A stretch of 64,000 nt of DNA. Source: Helopsaltes ochotensis (taxonomy: Eukaryota; Chordata; Aves; Passeriformes; Locustellidae). Within the stretch, counting starts at the first letter, position 1; every line of letters begins with the position of its first letter. The stretch covers positions 62,001-126,000 of the forward strand of contig VXBM01000284.1 in the NCBI GenBank assembly GCA_013400155.1, written 5' to 3'. This document shows positions 49,126 through 63,105 of this stretch, in pieces. The notes beneath the pieces were generated by a model. That model had not been told where the DNA came from. It worked only from the letters and a program-made list of their open reading frames with translations, and did no database searches. The translations under genes were made by a program, and so were the position numbers.

Positions 49126-52100
49126 TTCTAAATCTATGCTTGGACTCTGGCTATACATCGGATAAAGAACTTGATTTAGCTGTCCAGGGATGCCCTGTTC
49201 TCTACTATCAGCTGATAAAGTTATTAGAAACCCAACAAAGTAAAAGCAGATGGTTTTTCAGTGGTTTTTTTCAATTTTTTTTGCTGCTACTTCTGTCAAA
49301 GCTAATTGTAATTTGGCATTGTTACATATTTTCCTTGCCTCTTACAGCTCTTTGAATTTCTTGAAACCATAGTCTTACTCAATATGATTCAATGAAATGT
49401 CAGTGTATCACAACATTTTGCCATATCCTCATGGATCTTATAACCGTTTATTTTTCTGGAAAATTAGTAGACATTTTGAAGAAATGTTGCATTGCTATTT
49501 AAACTGGAAATATTTTTATTTTGGGGAACTCTTTAAAGAGCTTGTGCATTTAATTACTAAAGGTAGGTGTCAGTGTACTGTTTTGCCACCCATGCTGTCC
49601 CTTGAATGTCAATTTGTGTTATGGTGCCATCATCACTCTTTAATGACTCATCTGCTGATCACTGGGTAACCTCTCTGCTGTGCATATTAGAAGAAAGGCT
49701 TTGGCTTGTTTGTGTTCAAGAGGTACTTTTCAGATTTGCACCAGCAGTGTTGCTCTAAGCTTTGTCCTGCTGGGCCATTTACCCATCTTACTTCAATGTG
49801 GGCATTGAAGTCAGACTGGTTTGTTACATTGTGCTAATTATTTCATCCTGGTCCCCCTTATGAATTCAATTTGCTTTTCTTTGCTAGCCTTTGTGACATA
49901 GCCACATACTATCGATAAAAAAAATATATTTATATTTGTATTTATAATAGATATGTACATAGTATATCTGCTATTAGGGCTCAGACTTGTTCTTTTAGAG
50001 TCAGCTGCATGCTCACCTTCTCTCAGCAGTTTTATTTTCCCCGAGGTAGTCTCCAGTGCCTAGAAGTTTAAACCTTCCTTTCTCACTCAAAGAAGTGAGT
50101 TTCAGCACTCCATTTTGTCTATTTGGGCCTACACCCTTAAACTGAAGCATTTATAAGGAAACAGGCAGAGAGAGAGCTTCTTCTAAGGCTATACATAAAC
50201 TTCCAGGCCATTCCCTATTCATAACTCTGCATTTCTAGGCGTGATATGTAAGTTAGGCTTCCTCCCCAGCACAATGGCAGAAGTGTCTAAATGGCCCTAG
50301 CACAAAGCACCCTAATTATGTGCCCAAGTACTCACAGCAGACACTCTGAATCCAGCCTATTGAAGTTTTTCCCCGTACCAGAAAACCTTTATATAAATAT
50401 TCATAAGAGAGAGGGGGACAAGCAGACATGCTTCACAAGCTGCTAATTAATGCCTTTACCCATGGTTTTATTGCTCTACACCTAAACCAAGGACAGGCTG
50501 TGTTTATCAAGGACTTTGAGGATTTGAGGAGCCTTCAGCAGGAGTTCAGTGTTAAAATCCTCTTCCGGTACTAATTCTTCATCGTCAAAGAGCCAAAACC
50601 TCTTAGTTCTGTTGCAAGTTGAGATCTGAACCAGCAAAGAATTTAGGCAGGTGAATTCCCAATGATGAAGTGACTTTATCAATCCTGGTGTATATTCACA
50701 AGCCTCTTTAGTGCATTGAAACCTAAGTACAAGATCCAAGCATGCTCATACTGCTAACTTACCATATATTTTAAGAGAATGTTTTCCTGATTCTGGTTGC
50801 TGTTAATTAATGGAGCAATTAATTAATTTATTAATTTGCTGTAAAAATAGTTCAGTCATAGTACATGAGTAATTTATTGCATGTTTTTCTAGTTAGGTAC
50901 CTTGCATTTAACTTCTTCATGTTTCAGTGTTTAGTTTGTAACACAAATTTGCCTATGAATCACAGTAACATTCCCAGGCTTCCAGATTGTCATTTTCAAA
51001 GATTTAATTTCTCACTATAAGAAAGTCACAGTCAATTTGCAGTTGGTTATTGAGTGTTGGCAGCTGACTGCCACAATTATGAACTTTCCGTGGTATTGAC
51101 CTAATGGGAGCCTAGGAGTTCTGCGATAGGATTCTCAGTTCAAACTGTGCTACACGCTCAGTGTTCGATTGCAAGTAACAAGAGGTCAGAACCTCCATTT
51201 TGTGGTTCAGTGCACAAATAAAGGCTTTTCATGGAGTGCCACCACCACCTGAGACCTGTGAAAATCCTTTTTACCGCCTTAGCGAAAGATTGGATTATAT
51301 GGGAAATGGTTATTGCAGGAAGGTGAAATTTCATGTTTGTAGTGATTTTTCAAACCGTGTTTCTATCATCTTATGGGGTTATAATTTCCACATTTTGGGT
51401 CAAATCTTGCTTAACTGAGTTTGTCTCCTGACAGAATTCAACTGGCATTAGAACTGAAAGAATATGAACTAACAAAATAATGTTGTGGGTTTGCTTTTGT
51501 GAAATCATAAATCTGCATTGTCTGCTATTACTGTTATGTAAAATGTGCATAAAGTAGACATTAGGAGGATGGGTAGGTGATGGTTGTATGCCACTGTATA
51601 GTGGTTTTGTGCACTGTCTGCAGTCATGTGGGCCTTATATTGCTTCCCAGTAAGAGTTACCCTCCCACTCCAAGACGAAGAGCATATTGATTAAATACAA
51701 ATGAGCGAGATACATGACTATATAGATCATGCAAAATATCTGACCAAACATCTCACTCTCTACTTCCAAATATTATTAGTATCTGAATTCCAGAATTGTC
51801 TTTGATTTTCCAGTTTTGTAGGTGATTGGTACAGGACTAGGATAATTCCTATTTACTTCATTGTACTGTCTTGGGCATACATAAACCATGAGACAGATTT
51901 TGACTCTAAAACTGTATCAAATGGTCACTATGGAGTAGATAACAAGTAATTGAAGAGAATTAAAAATGAAATCAAGAAAGAAAGTGTGAAGAAAATAGAT
52001 TTTATATTGGCCTGCCTGACCTTATTTTGTCTCCTCCCCACACACACCTTTTTTTAAAAATTAAATCTGTATCAGAAAAGAAAAAAAAAATCAAGTGTCA

Positions 52101-55100
52101 ATATTGCCGTAGTTAGTTACAATAAGCAATCAGATCCAGGAGCAATCAGCACACCGTGTTGTTTTCAGCAATCTGTGAAAGTAAAAATATTGTTCTGTAG
52201 AACAATACACCATATTTGTTTGTGTTTGATGAAGTAAGGGACCAGATACTGAGCATTTGCTTTTTAAAACATGAGCTGGTCAGAAAAAGTCTGGTGTGAG
52301 CTCTCGTTGCCTGGACTGTATGAAAATACAGCAGCGGTGTGGCCCTCTACCTGCATGATGCAGGAGTTGGCAAGCACAGAGAAAAGGCCAGAGCATGCTC
52401 TGGAACTTCAAGCCATCCCCCTTTTTTTGGTAATCTTTTTTTTTTTCTTTTTTTTTAATGTGACTTCCCAAATTAATAAAAAGAAGCTAAAACAATGTCA
52501 TTTAGTCTGTCCGTATTGACTTTACGATTTTTGAAATTAACTTCTGGAATAGCAGAAGTGAAATGATATCCCACCAAAAGCAGAGGCCATGCTAATTAAA
52601 CTTGGGACTGTCCTTGGTAGCTGTAAGATCTGGACAAGGATTATGGGAACCTCAGCCCCACCCAGCAGCACCAGACCCTCATCAAACAGCCTCGTCCACT
52701 GCCACTATATCTGAGCAAAGCTCAAAGATCTGGGAAAAATTCTGGCTGAGTGCTCTAATCTTTTTTTTTCTGATCTATGTGACATGTATTTCTTTATTCC
52801 AGTAATTTCCTGGTTTAGGTTGTAAAGGTTAAATTCAGTATGCACTTCAAATATATTGCAGTGAAATCTCACTTAGAGATAGTACTTGGACTGTACTTAG
52901 AGTCACTAGGTATGGTTTGGTTTATTCAACAAGAGTTTCCAAAGGCTTTTGTAATTTTATACAGCAGCAGTCAGACTGAACTTAGGCAAAAGACAGGCAC
53001 CCAAGTCCAAAGTTACCCAAGTCCTGCAAATGCTGAGAAAGAAATGCCTGACTTTACAGGCGCTTCACTTCTTTCCCTGAAAGTCTCCTGAATGCTTAAA
53101 ATTCTGCTTTAGAGTTTGCTGGGAATTTCTTAGTCTGGATAGCAAGGAGAAGCCTGGAGTCTTTTTCATATCTAACACATATTTCTAATTTAAAAGTTAA
53201 TGATCTTTTAGACATCCTTTAAAAATTGAACATTATCAGAATAGGTTAAAAGACATATTTGTACTGTTAAGCTCCATGTGTGAGCTGTTGCTGACACTAA
53301 TTCCCCTTTTCACTGCATCCTACTGGCTCTAAAACTCCATGAATATCAGGAGATAGGTTCTTCTTCCTCTGACTGGCAAGAGGTGAGTCTATGGGGCAAT
53401 TGCTCCTTAAGAGCACCCAAAAGACAAGTACAAGACATCTGCAGGGGCAGAGGGAGAGTGAGGGGAACTGAGGACCTGTAGGGTAAAAGGCAGCATAGAT
53501 TTTTTTATCAACTCAGTGTATTGTTAAATACAGTATCATGAATTAATTTTAAGGTAATTACATTATTTTGATTATTTTCTCTATGATCTCCCTTATGCCA
53601 CTTTATTAATAATTCTGCTGCATTCTATTAAAAAAAAAGAAAGTTATTTAAAAAATCATAACACAAACCCATAATTATGTCTCTTTGTTTTGACTTTGGT
53701 TTGTGTTTCTAGTGTGCCAGTGTTTGTCGCGTTTTCCTCTGTTGTCTCTAACAATCATGAGACACTGTTTTCTTTTGCAAATGATGTGTTTCTGTGGCAG
53801 TGATGAGTTGCAGTAAGGAAATGGCTAAAGGAAAAGAGTAAACATGGGATTTAAAACATGATATTATCATAAGGAAGAACATGTGTGTGAATGTATATAT
53901 ATTTATATACTCCTTTTTGATAAATCCTTATAGATTAACATTTATGTGGACATACCGTTACACATATATAATATAATTGTTAGGATTTGTCAAAAAATGG
54001 CAGGTTGTATATTGGTTTGCATTATTTTATTTGTTTCGTTTTCATTATGTTCGTATATTTGTTATGAAATAGAGACAGATATTTTTAGAGATTTGTAGTT
54101 GCTATTGGATTTTCATGATGAGATTTGGAAATTTTCAGTCTTGACGTTGTGGTGCGTAGTTTCCTCAAGGGAGTAGAATGATGCTGGTATTGTTTTATAA
54201 AAGGTATGTGGCATAATCCCTAGACTTATTTGAATACTTATAAGAAAATCATCCAGAGCAACATCTCTTCCCCATGGTTATTGAAAACTAATTTCATTTA
54301 GACTGTAATATGACTGGAGGGTTAATGGTTGAGTAGAATTTGCAATTCCAGCATGAAATAAAAGGGAAAGGAAAAATATATAATAATTAAAGACTTCCTC
54401 CTGTAAGGAGTATCTTTCTCTCAATACCCCCCTCCACCAACATCTTCAAAGGATCTGGTCTAAGGATGTTCATTCAGGTCCCAAGATGATTTTAGCCATT
54501 GAAATATTTTGCAAAAGACAAGGTTTATAACAGCTTGACTGCACATTCCCCACTATGCTAAAAAGGCGTTTATTTCAGTAAATGCTCCTTTGGGGTGACT
54601 GGCATAAGATTTACTCTCAAGAGTTTTAGATAAATATTGCCAAAGATTTGGAGCTTTACTGGTTGGTAGCTGCTAATATTAACAGACAGAGAGGCGTTGA
54701 AGGAACAAAGTAATTTTTAAAAAGCCACAACCTTCCAAAAGTCAATTAAATGTGAATTCTGGGATTTTGGTTATAGGAGTTAAATTTGGTTTTTTTCATT
54801 GCACTTTTAGCGCAGTGTTTCTTGTTTGCTGGAAAGGGAATTATGAATGTTTTTACACTTAGTTGTGAAATATAGGAAGGAAAGCACATATTCTTCATTC
54901 CAAATTATACTTATTACAGTACATGGCCCATGATTTCACTAGAAATTTGGATCATTTAAGTTATTGCAATATTGAGAATATTGAAGAGGATTATGCAAAT
55001 AGAATTATGTTACCTTTACTATTTATGTTTAAACAAAGTTCAGTAGTTTTGATCTCTTTATTACTTCTCTGGTACTGCTATAAAAGAAATAAATTAATTT

Positions 55101-58100
55101 TGAAGTCAAATGTCTATAGTTTCCCTGGCTTGATTAATTTCTTGTTTTTCCATGTGTGGTCTGGATTTAATTTTTATTTGTATGATTTCATGAATTTACA
55201 TGTGCTGCGTTAAAGGATTCTCTGGGCATGGGGAAAGGAATCTGGGTAGCAACAGAGTTATAAAAGAGTGCGTGTTAGGAATCACTCCTTGGTACCTGCT
55301 TTTTTTCAATATCAGTTCCAATTTCTATCGTAAACACCACCTTGCCTCAGTTCATACATGGGACAACGGTGTAACATTTTTGGGGAACTAAAGTCTTCCT
55401 AATTCCCTTCTGGTTTTGGCTTTGGACATGTTTTTAGGTGCTTCAGCAGCAGTCTAGTCCTGTAGTTTTGCAATGCTATCTCATTCTCCAGGTCCTTAAA
55501 TTATTGATAAATCTGTGGTTAGCCCAAGGGCTTCATAGGTGCTTAATTTTCCTCCCCTGTGCCTGTTCAACATAAACACTCTCCCATCTAAAAGCTGTCC
55601 TGTTACCTTGGTTTCAGTGAGCAGACACTTGAATGCTGTGTCGGTGACCAGAGAAACCTTAAAGTTTGCTGTAGATAATACTTCAACTGTTGGGAAATGG
55701 CTGGGTGGGAAATGGCTGCGTGAGCTCTATCAGACCATTTGGGCCTACCCATTTCCTCCCCAAGTGGAAGGAAACATCTAACATCTAACATTTCCTACTA
55801 CTTTGCCTGTCATCAGAGTGAAGGTGGCAGCCTGTAATTTAACCATGTTGAATACTCATACCCTAGAGTATCCCTCCCAATTTCCACTGGCTCCTTAGGA
55901 ATTTCAGGGCCACTCTAAACTTCAGCATGTAAAATCCCAGAGGAATAGAACCAAAATTGGTCAAATTAGAGTCCATGTTTTCTTTGCATGTACAAATGCA
56001 TTGGAAAAATATGATTAAATGTGATTTATAAACCTTAGCTGATACCATAGGTATTATATTTTTAATTCATGGCACTATTCACTGTAAAGTTGTGACAGGT
56101 GAAGTAAGTAGCATGCCTATTAATATTCTGGTGCTTAATAATATCTACTTTTAAATTAAAAATGTCAATCTTTTTCTTCTAATTTTTTTTAACTTAAACA
56201 TAATTTGTGTTAGTAAATAAACACAACAATGACAAAATCGTAAGAACAGTTTTATTTTAGCTTTATATTTATATATGCAGGAAAAGTCTTACTTGTCAAT
56301 GTGTAATGGAATGAGCAGCTTACGCTCAAGTGTGATGGACTGACTCTCTTTATATATACCAGTCATGTACCAAAGCCTGAAATAAGCCTACACAGAAGAA
56401 ACTGTGGGTAAAAAAGGATTTTTAAATTTCACTAAGGGTGTGAGAGTTCTCAGACAGGTCTTGACAGAAGCCAGACACTTTGATGTTCAGGGAAAAAGAA
56501 TATATGAAATCGTAAAGATGGGTTATTAAAGTACTTGTATTGTTAAGAATTTGACAGACAGCATTACAGAATGAAATATATTCAGATTAAGAAGGAGACC
56601 TTACTCAGGCAAATGTAGATCATTCTGTTAAAGGGATTTATAGTTAGTTACTGTCTTTTAAAACTTCAAGACTATTACCAGATTGTGCTCTGAATCTTTT
56701 CATTTCTGCTGTCAATATAGAGTTATTTCGGTTGAAGCAATGAGGCTACACCATCGTAAGATCGATGAAAGATATAGAAGTGGATTCTGTGACCTTCTTG
56801 TCAATGACAGAGGCTAAAATAAATAAATTAAAATTGTGGAAGAAACAATCCATTTATCATCAGATATGATTTTGCACAGTTTTACCTCTGTTTAACATTC
56901 TCAGAAGCAGAACCTGTATAATGAAACTCTATCCAATCTATTTAATTGTATTCTTTTCATATTTGACAAGCACCAAGCATCTCTTTTGTTAATTACATGT
57001 AGCTTCTTTTTTAAAAAAATATTATTATGCCATTTTTGCAGTTTGTCTTACTCTCTTTGACTTCTTTGCAGCAGTTTTGTCTGGTGTCCCACTTCTTAGC
57101 CACTAGCCATGCACAGATTCTCTTTCAGCTACACTGTATAAGCATTGCTATTACCATACCATTTCAGTTTGTTCTACAATTCCTAAGTCTTTTCCAGCAA
57201 CAATATGTGTATCTTAATCTACAAATAAGCCACTTGCCTGATAACCCATCTCTGATAATAACCAATGCCAACTGATAAGGCAAGTGGATTAAAAGAGGCC
57301 AAATATGCAATGAGAATTTCCCAGTATAATCCTCCCAATTTCATCAATAGACTTAGTGAGCCAACATGGTGTCACTGTGTTTAAGAAGTGCTTGTGGATT
57401 TCTCCTTCACATATTTTAAATCATTTCCAAACCTGTGTAATCCTCTGATATTCATAGCTTCCCTGAGTCAGTAATACCAGTGTACATAGCTGAGCTCTCT
57501 GGAGACACAATTTGCTTGAAACAAGAGCTTCCATGTTCCTCAAAGAGAAGATTATCACAGTTTTCAGTGATTGCTTATACTTGCCGGTATTCCGAGAGTT
57601 CCTGTGCACTTCCTTGGCCTAAGAACCATGCACTGAATCTTCCCCATGTAAATTAGAATTTTAATACCAACAAAGCCTTTATCTCCATGACTATACTGCA
57701 TTTCTATTATCCACTTATACCAGATGAATGCTTATGACTTTAGAATCTATCAGCTTTCCTCTCCAATTAGATTTTAGGAGGAAAATACTGAATGGACTGT
57801 GCATTCCAGGACCGTATCATGTTTGTAATCTAAATATGTTCATAATGTCTACCCATACTGTACATGCAGAGCACCAGTGTCTTATTTGCAGATCTCACTA
57901 ATGCTGACATTACTTAATGTGTCCCAGTTCCCATGAATGTCATTCTTAAGAATGTCAGAATCTCATGCCAGCTCCAATGCAGGTACGACTCACAAGTTCA
58001 GGCTGAGTGGAGGTAAAACCACAAGGAGGTTGTCCCTTTTTCCTCTTCAGTCTGGCAGCTGGTATGTCTTGACACTGCTGGGGCACAAAGGACATAAAGG

Positions 58101-61089
58101 GTCAAATTACAGTATCCTGGTATAAATGTCAGTCCTAGATTGTCTGATCTATCCTTTGTAGCAGCGCAGCACACTGAGTGCAGTATCCCCAGACTCTCGA
58201 GCACTGTCCTTAGAAAGCCCTTTTATACCAAGGCTTTGGACAGGATTTCTAATGGATACTTGGAGCTTGTTGCCTCAGCATCTCTGAGAGGAATTTCCCC
58301 AACAGCATTTCAGAGGTTTAAGGTCCCATTTCCTCTTCTCTGGGTCTTTTTTTCTGGCTCAGTGTCATATCAACAGACGTCCTCCTCACAGACAATTCTT
58401 TCTGTTAATCGGTAAAGCTAATAATTTTTCACCTTTAGAAATGCATAAACATATTGAGGAATAGAATGTTTCATTTGCAGCACTAAATCAAAAGAAACTC
58501 AACTGAGGCCACTAACTACAAAAGAAATATCACACTCAATGTCAAAAAGAAGAAAATCTGGTTTTTTATACTGTTTAAACAGGAAAAATATCTACAAGAT
58601 CTTATTACTCCTAGCACTATGCTTTAACCAGAGATCATGTTCTCTCTTTGCCCTTGTGACTGAACATGAGACAGGGTCAGTCACAAATCAGTCAGTCCTG
58701 CTGCCCATGAATAGCAGGGGAGCATTTGCCACCATTATTTCTGATTTCATGGGCCTTGGGCACTGGGACACATACTGTTTTGACAGAATATAAAAAGAAA
58801 CATGAGGCTGTATACAGCCTCAGACAGAAACATTTGACTTTGAAGGAGGGTAGTAAAAGGAGGGGGGAAAAGCATTTAATGATATCTTGTCTCCTTAATA
58901 GGCACAGAAAGATAACCATAAAACTGTTTAAAACATGATCCCCAAACCAAGCTGTGAGTAAATCAACAATTTATGGAAACATGTTCAATCACTTCCTGGA
59001 AACAAAAACGAATATTTAGGTTTTTTGCTTCATAAAGCAGCACCTCATCCGATAAAATTCGAACTATTTTAGGCACTGGCTGGAGACGTCAGTCAGCGTC
59101 ACAGGAGTCATGCAGACTGTCAAGCTGATCAAGCTCAATCAGTATCACAGATTTACAGACAAAACCACAAACTTGACATCAGTTTTGCCTTCTTTTCTTT
59201 TTTTTAAGATGTTCTTCCCATCTTCATTTAAATTAAATGCAAGGAATTTAAATACAGCATTTAAATAGAAGTACCCGCTGTCATATATCAGCAAAAGGGA
59301 TGTTGATTTGTTAGCTTTAAATAAAATAAAACTAAAAATAATAAAATCATTTCCTTCCAGCTGGTCTCTACACTGTTAGGTGTTTAACACTGACAGTTTA
59401 CTCAGCAATAGAATGCATGGTTGTGTTTCCCAGGGCAATTTTCACCAGCAGCTCAAAGGAACAATTGCTGCGTGGCTCAACCGCACACTGACACAGCACT
59501 TTCCTCCACCACTCCTGCTAGCTATGAATCTTCAGCCATTTCCCACATGAAATTTGCTTTTCTTCCCCACTTTTGCCACATGTTTAAAGCGTAAAGAGAC
59601 AAAACCAAAAGAACTGAGAGTCCCTGCAGATGCGAGAAGGCTCATGGCTGTGAGTGTGATGTGGAGGGGCTGTGGACACACAGCTGGCCAATAACAGAGG
59701 AAAGAAGGTATATCAACTCCTGACACCTCCTGGAATCTTTAAAGACTTTCTGTAGGATTTATTGGGTCTATAAGTGTGTAATGCACCAAACAAACTGAGC
59801 CTTGCCTTTTTCTTTTTTTTTTCTTATTCACTAAAATTATCACTCTTTGTTCATCAGAACTCCCTGTGAAATTTAAAAAGTAGTGGGAAGCTCTGGTGCC
59901 CAGGCCCTGCTTAGTTTGCATGTGGCTGGTCAGCTGATTGTGGATAGCAGGAAGTAACAATTAGGAGGACATTGGATAAGGGAGGAAACTGGAGACATCA
60001 ACTTACAGCTGTGAATCACAACTTACACAGCTTTCTTTTCCATAATTAATTGAAGGAGCAGCACAATGCACATTGACTTGGAAATGTGGTCCAATGTAAG
60101 TCCTTTTCCACTGCCCTGATTTACCCGTGAGGTTTGATCTTCGTCGGGAGTGAATGTTGTGAATTGTTACAAGGGATAGTTTGGCAGGGAGGGAGAAGGA
60201 GAAGAGAAGAATATTAAAGAACAGTCACATCACATGGAGGAGATAGAGGTCTGGTGAAATTAATAAAACATGGACTTCAGATAGCAGAAAATCACTGTAA
60301 GACATACGAATGTGTAAACTTGCAAATAGTAAATAGCAATTATGATCCTGTAATCAGTACTACATTTCTGCATGAAAGAAAAAGAAATGGATGTTATGAA
60401 ACTGTTTCATTAAATTATTTACTGCAGACTACGAGCAGAATTCTGTGGCATTTTCTCAAGGAAGCAATCTATATATATGTTCAACATGCTCGAGGGCAAA
60501 TATATGTTAGATAAGTTGTATTGTACTTCTCTAGAACAGTAATGAGATCAGTCAGCATTATGGCTCTTGAAATGATGGTCTCAAAAAACATGTATCTGCA
60601 ATTTACATGCTTTAGTAATTATTAGGGGGCATAATCATCTTTTTGCCCGTACCACTGTGTTGCTAGAATTTCCCTAGGACTGGAATTAAAAGAATAACAG
60701 TGAAGGTTATTCAGTAGTCAGATTAGTCAATGAGCATTTATACAGTTAGATATTTCTCTCTAAAAATATCATCATTGAAAAGTAACTAGTATCTAACCTA
60801 TCTCCATCAAATTTATGGACATACAAGTAATACTTTATCTCTAATTATGCCAATGATAGAACACAATGAAATGATATTTTAGAATATTGTATTCATTATC
60901 TTTATCATTTATCTTGTATCAGCAGTACAAAATTACAGAAAACGTGTAAAGTCATGACCACACTGAAGCAAAGGTTTAACTGTCATTGACATCCTCGTTA
61001 TCTAGAATGCTTCTTTCAAAGGACATCAGAAAATAGGATTTCTTTGTGGGAGGGTTATATTAATTTCAAAAGAGGAGGAATGGTTGTGA
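49126..61089. other. Intronic DNA without recognised genes
   Basis: Last part of intron 1. AT-rich with short T and A runs (for example 52429-52457) and TTAATTAAT-rich clusters near 50800-50840. No frame has a known domain or plausible splice pairing. The segment could hold enhancers, which need comparative data to identify. Confidence 0.6.
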
Positions 61090-61139
61090 GAAGGAAGGAA
61101 GGAAGGAAGGAAGGAAGGAAGGAAGGAAGGAAGGAAGGA
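61090..61139. repeat. (GAAG)n microsatellite
   Basis: About 12.5 uninterrupted GAAG/AAGG units, 228 bp before the exon 2 boundary (61367). It is perfect, so it is likely young and polymorphic. Confidence 0.97.
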
Positions 61140-61366
61140 TTGGAAATCTGTTCGCTTTGCTTGTGTCCTTAATGTGCTATAATGTTAATGACATTTAGAT
61201 TCTGATTAACCAGTACTTATCATTTGAGGTCTAAGATAAGGACAAAGTAAATTATTCATCATTAATTAAAACAGTGATTGTCTTGTTGGAGGGGAACGTG
61301 TCATCAACACTTCAAGGTCCTGTTAGGCTTCTGGTTTTAATATTGTAAATTATTACTATTTTGCAG

Positions 61367-61432
61367 ATTTGGTGTACGGATACTATAGACAACAGAGGAA
61401 ATTGATTGAAGAGATTGACTGGTCATATACAG
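61367..61432 (+). CDS. PTPRZ1: PTPRZ1 exon 2 (N-terminal residues after the signal peptide)
   Basis: A 66-bp exon, phase 1 at both ends, flanked by acceptor TTTTGCAG and donor GTAAGC (61433). Joined to the last base of exon 1 it encodes [22 protein letters not shown] and the first base of a further codon. The block [17 protein letters not shown] is that of vertebrate PTPRZ1 directly ahead of the carbonic-anhydrase-like domain, with conservative Val-to-Ile and Gly-to-Asp changes. In the mammalian protein the signal peptide ends just before YYRQQ, and the residues at -3 and -1 here (Val and Gly) still suit signal peptidase. The open frame continues into intron 2 as far as 61590, but that part shows no homology. 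The tract before the acceptor is T-rich but interrupted by purines. The rest of the gene lies beyond the window. Confidence 0.95.
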
Positions 61433-62852
61433 GTAAGCAAAACTGTCTATTGAATAACTTATTTCACTTTGATATTTATATGTTCATTATTTTTAAGAGC
61501 CTCATGTGTCTGTATACCACTTTCCGTATGCCTAAACAGTTGCTAATGTGTAGGAAATGGAATCTGAAAAATACAGGAGCTTTACAATAGGAGAGTATTT
61601 TCATCTATTTAAAACAGTATTTTAATCTACTTAGTAATAGATTACATCTATTGCTTTTGGAAAGAGAAAGTCTTCATCCTTAAAACCTCAACCTGAGACC
61701 TGATTGATTTGATGAAGGCTGGGCCAGTGAATTGTTAGGTGCTCATTAATCATCTCAACATTATTGTTCTAGCAAATCTGAAAAGCAGTCAGAAAGGCTG
61801 AAATAAGGCACAGCACATTATGGGGGAAAGAAGCTATCCATGAACTTCTACCCTGTGCTTGTGAGCACTTGAGCTTCCTTTCCAAGTCCCACCCTGACTC
61901 TCCTAAAAACTCGGTCACTTTGTCTCTCTCATTTGCATGAGTAAGAAAGATACGTACCCTGAAATTCTTCATGACTGTTGCCTCATTAAAGAAGAACAAT
62001 GGAAAATTCACAATTAGCCTCTTATGTTCTTGTGTTTAAGTCAAATGCTTTCAGAAATACTGAAAAGGTAATTTTGTCCTAGGTGTCTTTTGCCCAACAT
62101 GTAGGAAGTGAGTTCTTATGGATGTGTATGGGCTCTTACATTTTAAATTGCTTAAGTTACTGTTTCAAAAATACCAAACTATGAAAAATAAGGACTTGTC
62201 AAATTTCAGTCTTTCATAAATTTGATTCAAAATATGTTCCTGTAGTTAAGGAAAATTACACCATTCTTTTTATTTCTCTCACTTTCTTTCTCATTTTCAA
62301 GACAGTTTTTATCTTCTAGCGTAAAACATATATAACAAGTTTTAAGCCTAGAGAGAATTGAAACAGGCTAGTCATAAACCCTTCAAAATGAGATTTATAA
62401 TGAAAACTCCTGCTTACACAAATTGTAGTACAAAATTCAAGCATAAGATCAATCAATGCAGTATTTCATGCTCAAAGTCGATCTGTTTTTTTTATATTGT
62501 AGTTAGAGGACTGCAGGGATAAGCCTCCTGGATTCCTGGTGACCAGAGGGCAATCTTTAAAGGGTAGCAAATGGGGTTTGTTTAGGATATCAGAGGATAT
62601 AGCTCTTCCCTATACTGCACAGAGCACCCATGCACTGTGCAGCTGCTGCAGCATCCGGAGGTCATGGAAAGTAGCACAGACTTGGCATGTCAGATGATCC
62701 ATACCTGTTGTTTCTCTCCCTTAACATCTGAGATGCCTGTGTGTAATCATCCCAATTCAAGTGCTTTGCTCTAGTGACTGTCCAGTTGGCAAAGCCTTTC
62801 TCCCCGTTCAGACCTGTACTGGAGCCCTGCTTAACACTGCTGGCCCTGCCTA

Positions 62853-63105
62853 GCATCCTGCAGCTCCTGCAGCCATCCTGCAGCCATCCTGCAGCTTCTG
62901 CAGCCATCCTGCAGCTCCTGGAGTCATCCTGCAGCCATCCTGCAGCCATCCTGCAGCTATCCTGCAGCTCCTGGAGCCATCCTGCAGCCATCCTGCAGCC
63001 ATCCTGCAGCCATCCTGCAGCTCCTGGAGCCATCCTGCAGCCATCCTGCAGCCATCCTGCAGCCATCCTGCAGCTCCTGCAGCCATCCTGCAGCTCCTGC
63101 AGCCA
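62853..63105. repeat. 11-bp CTGCAG minisatellite
   Basis: About 17 copies of the 11-bp unit CAGCCATCCTG, interspersed with a 9-bp variant CAGCTCCTG (also GAGCCATCCTG and CAGCTATCCTG), over about 250 bp. Each junction creates CTGCAG. Frames through it encode repetitive peptides on both strands (GWLQDGCRMAA-like on the minus strand); these are repeat artefacts in an intron. Confidence 0.95.

Larger units (their letters stand above)
19311..61366 (+). other. PTPRZ1: PTPRZ1 intron 1 (42,056 bp)
   Basis: It is bounded by donor GTGAGT (19311-19316) and acceptor TTTTGCAG ending at 61366, and is phase 1. Large first introns are common in this gene family and often hold regulatory elements. Mobile elements and repeats inside it are listed separately. 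The remaining stretches (about 19.7-27.8, 32.2-33.7, 33.9-40.7, 41.3-48.5 and 49.1-61.4 kb) are AT-rich and contain only short, unrecognised open frames with no supported exon. Homeodomain-like TAAT-rich clusters, for example near 22800-22850 and 50790-50850, are visible but common by chance in such DNA. Confidence 0.9.

Noticed and set aside
61433..61590. Read-through of PTPRZ1 exon 2 into the intron (extra 52 codons)
   Set aside because: A good donor GTAAGC sits at the point where homology to PTPRZ1 ends; the extension is not conserved in any family I know.
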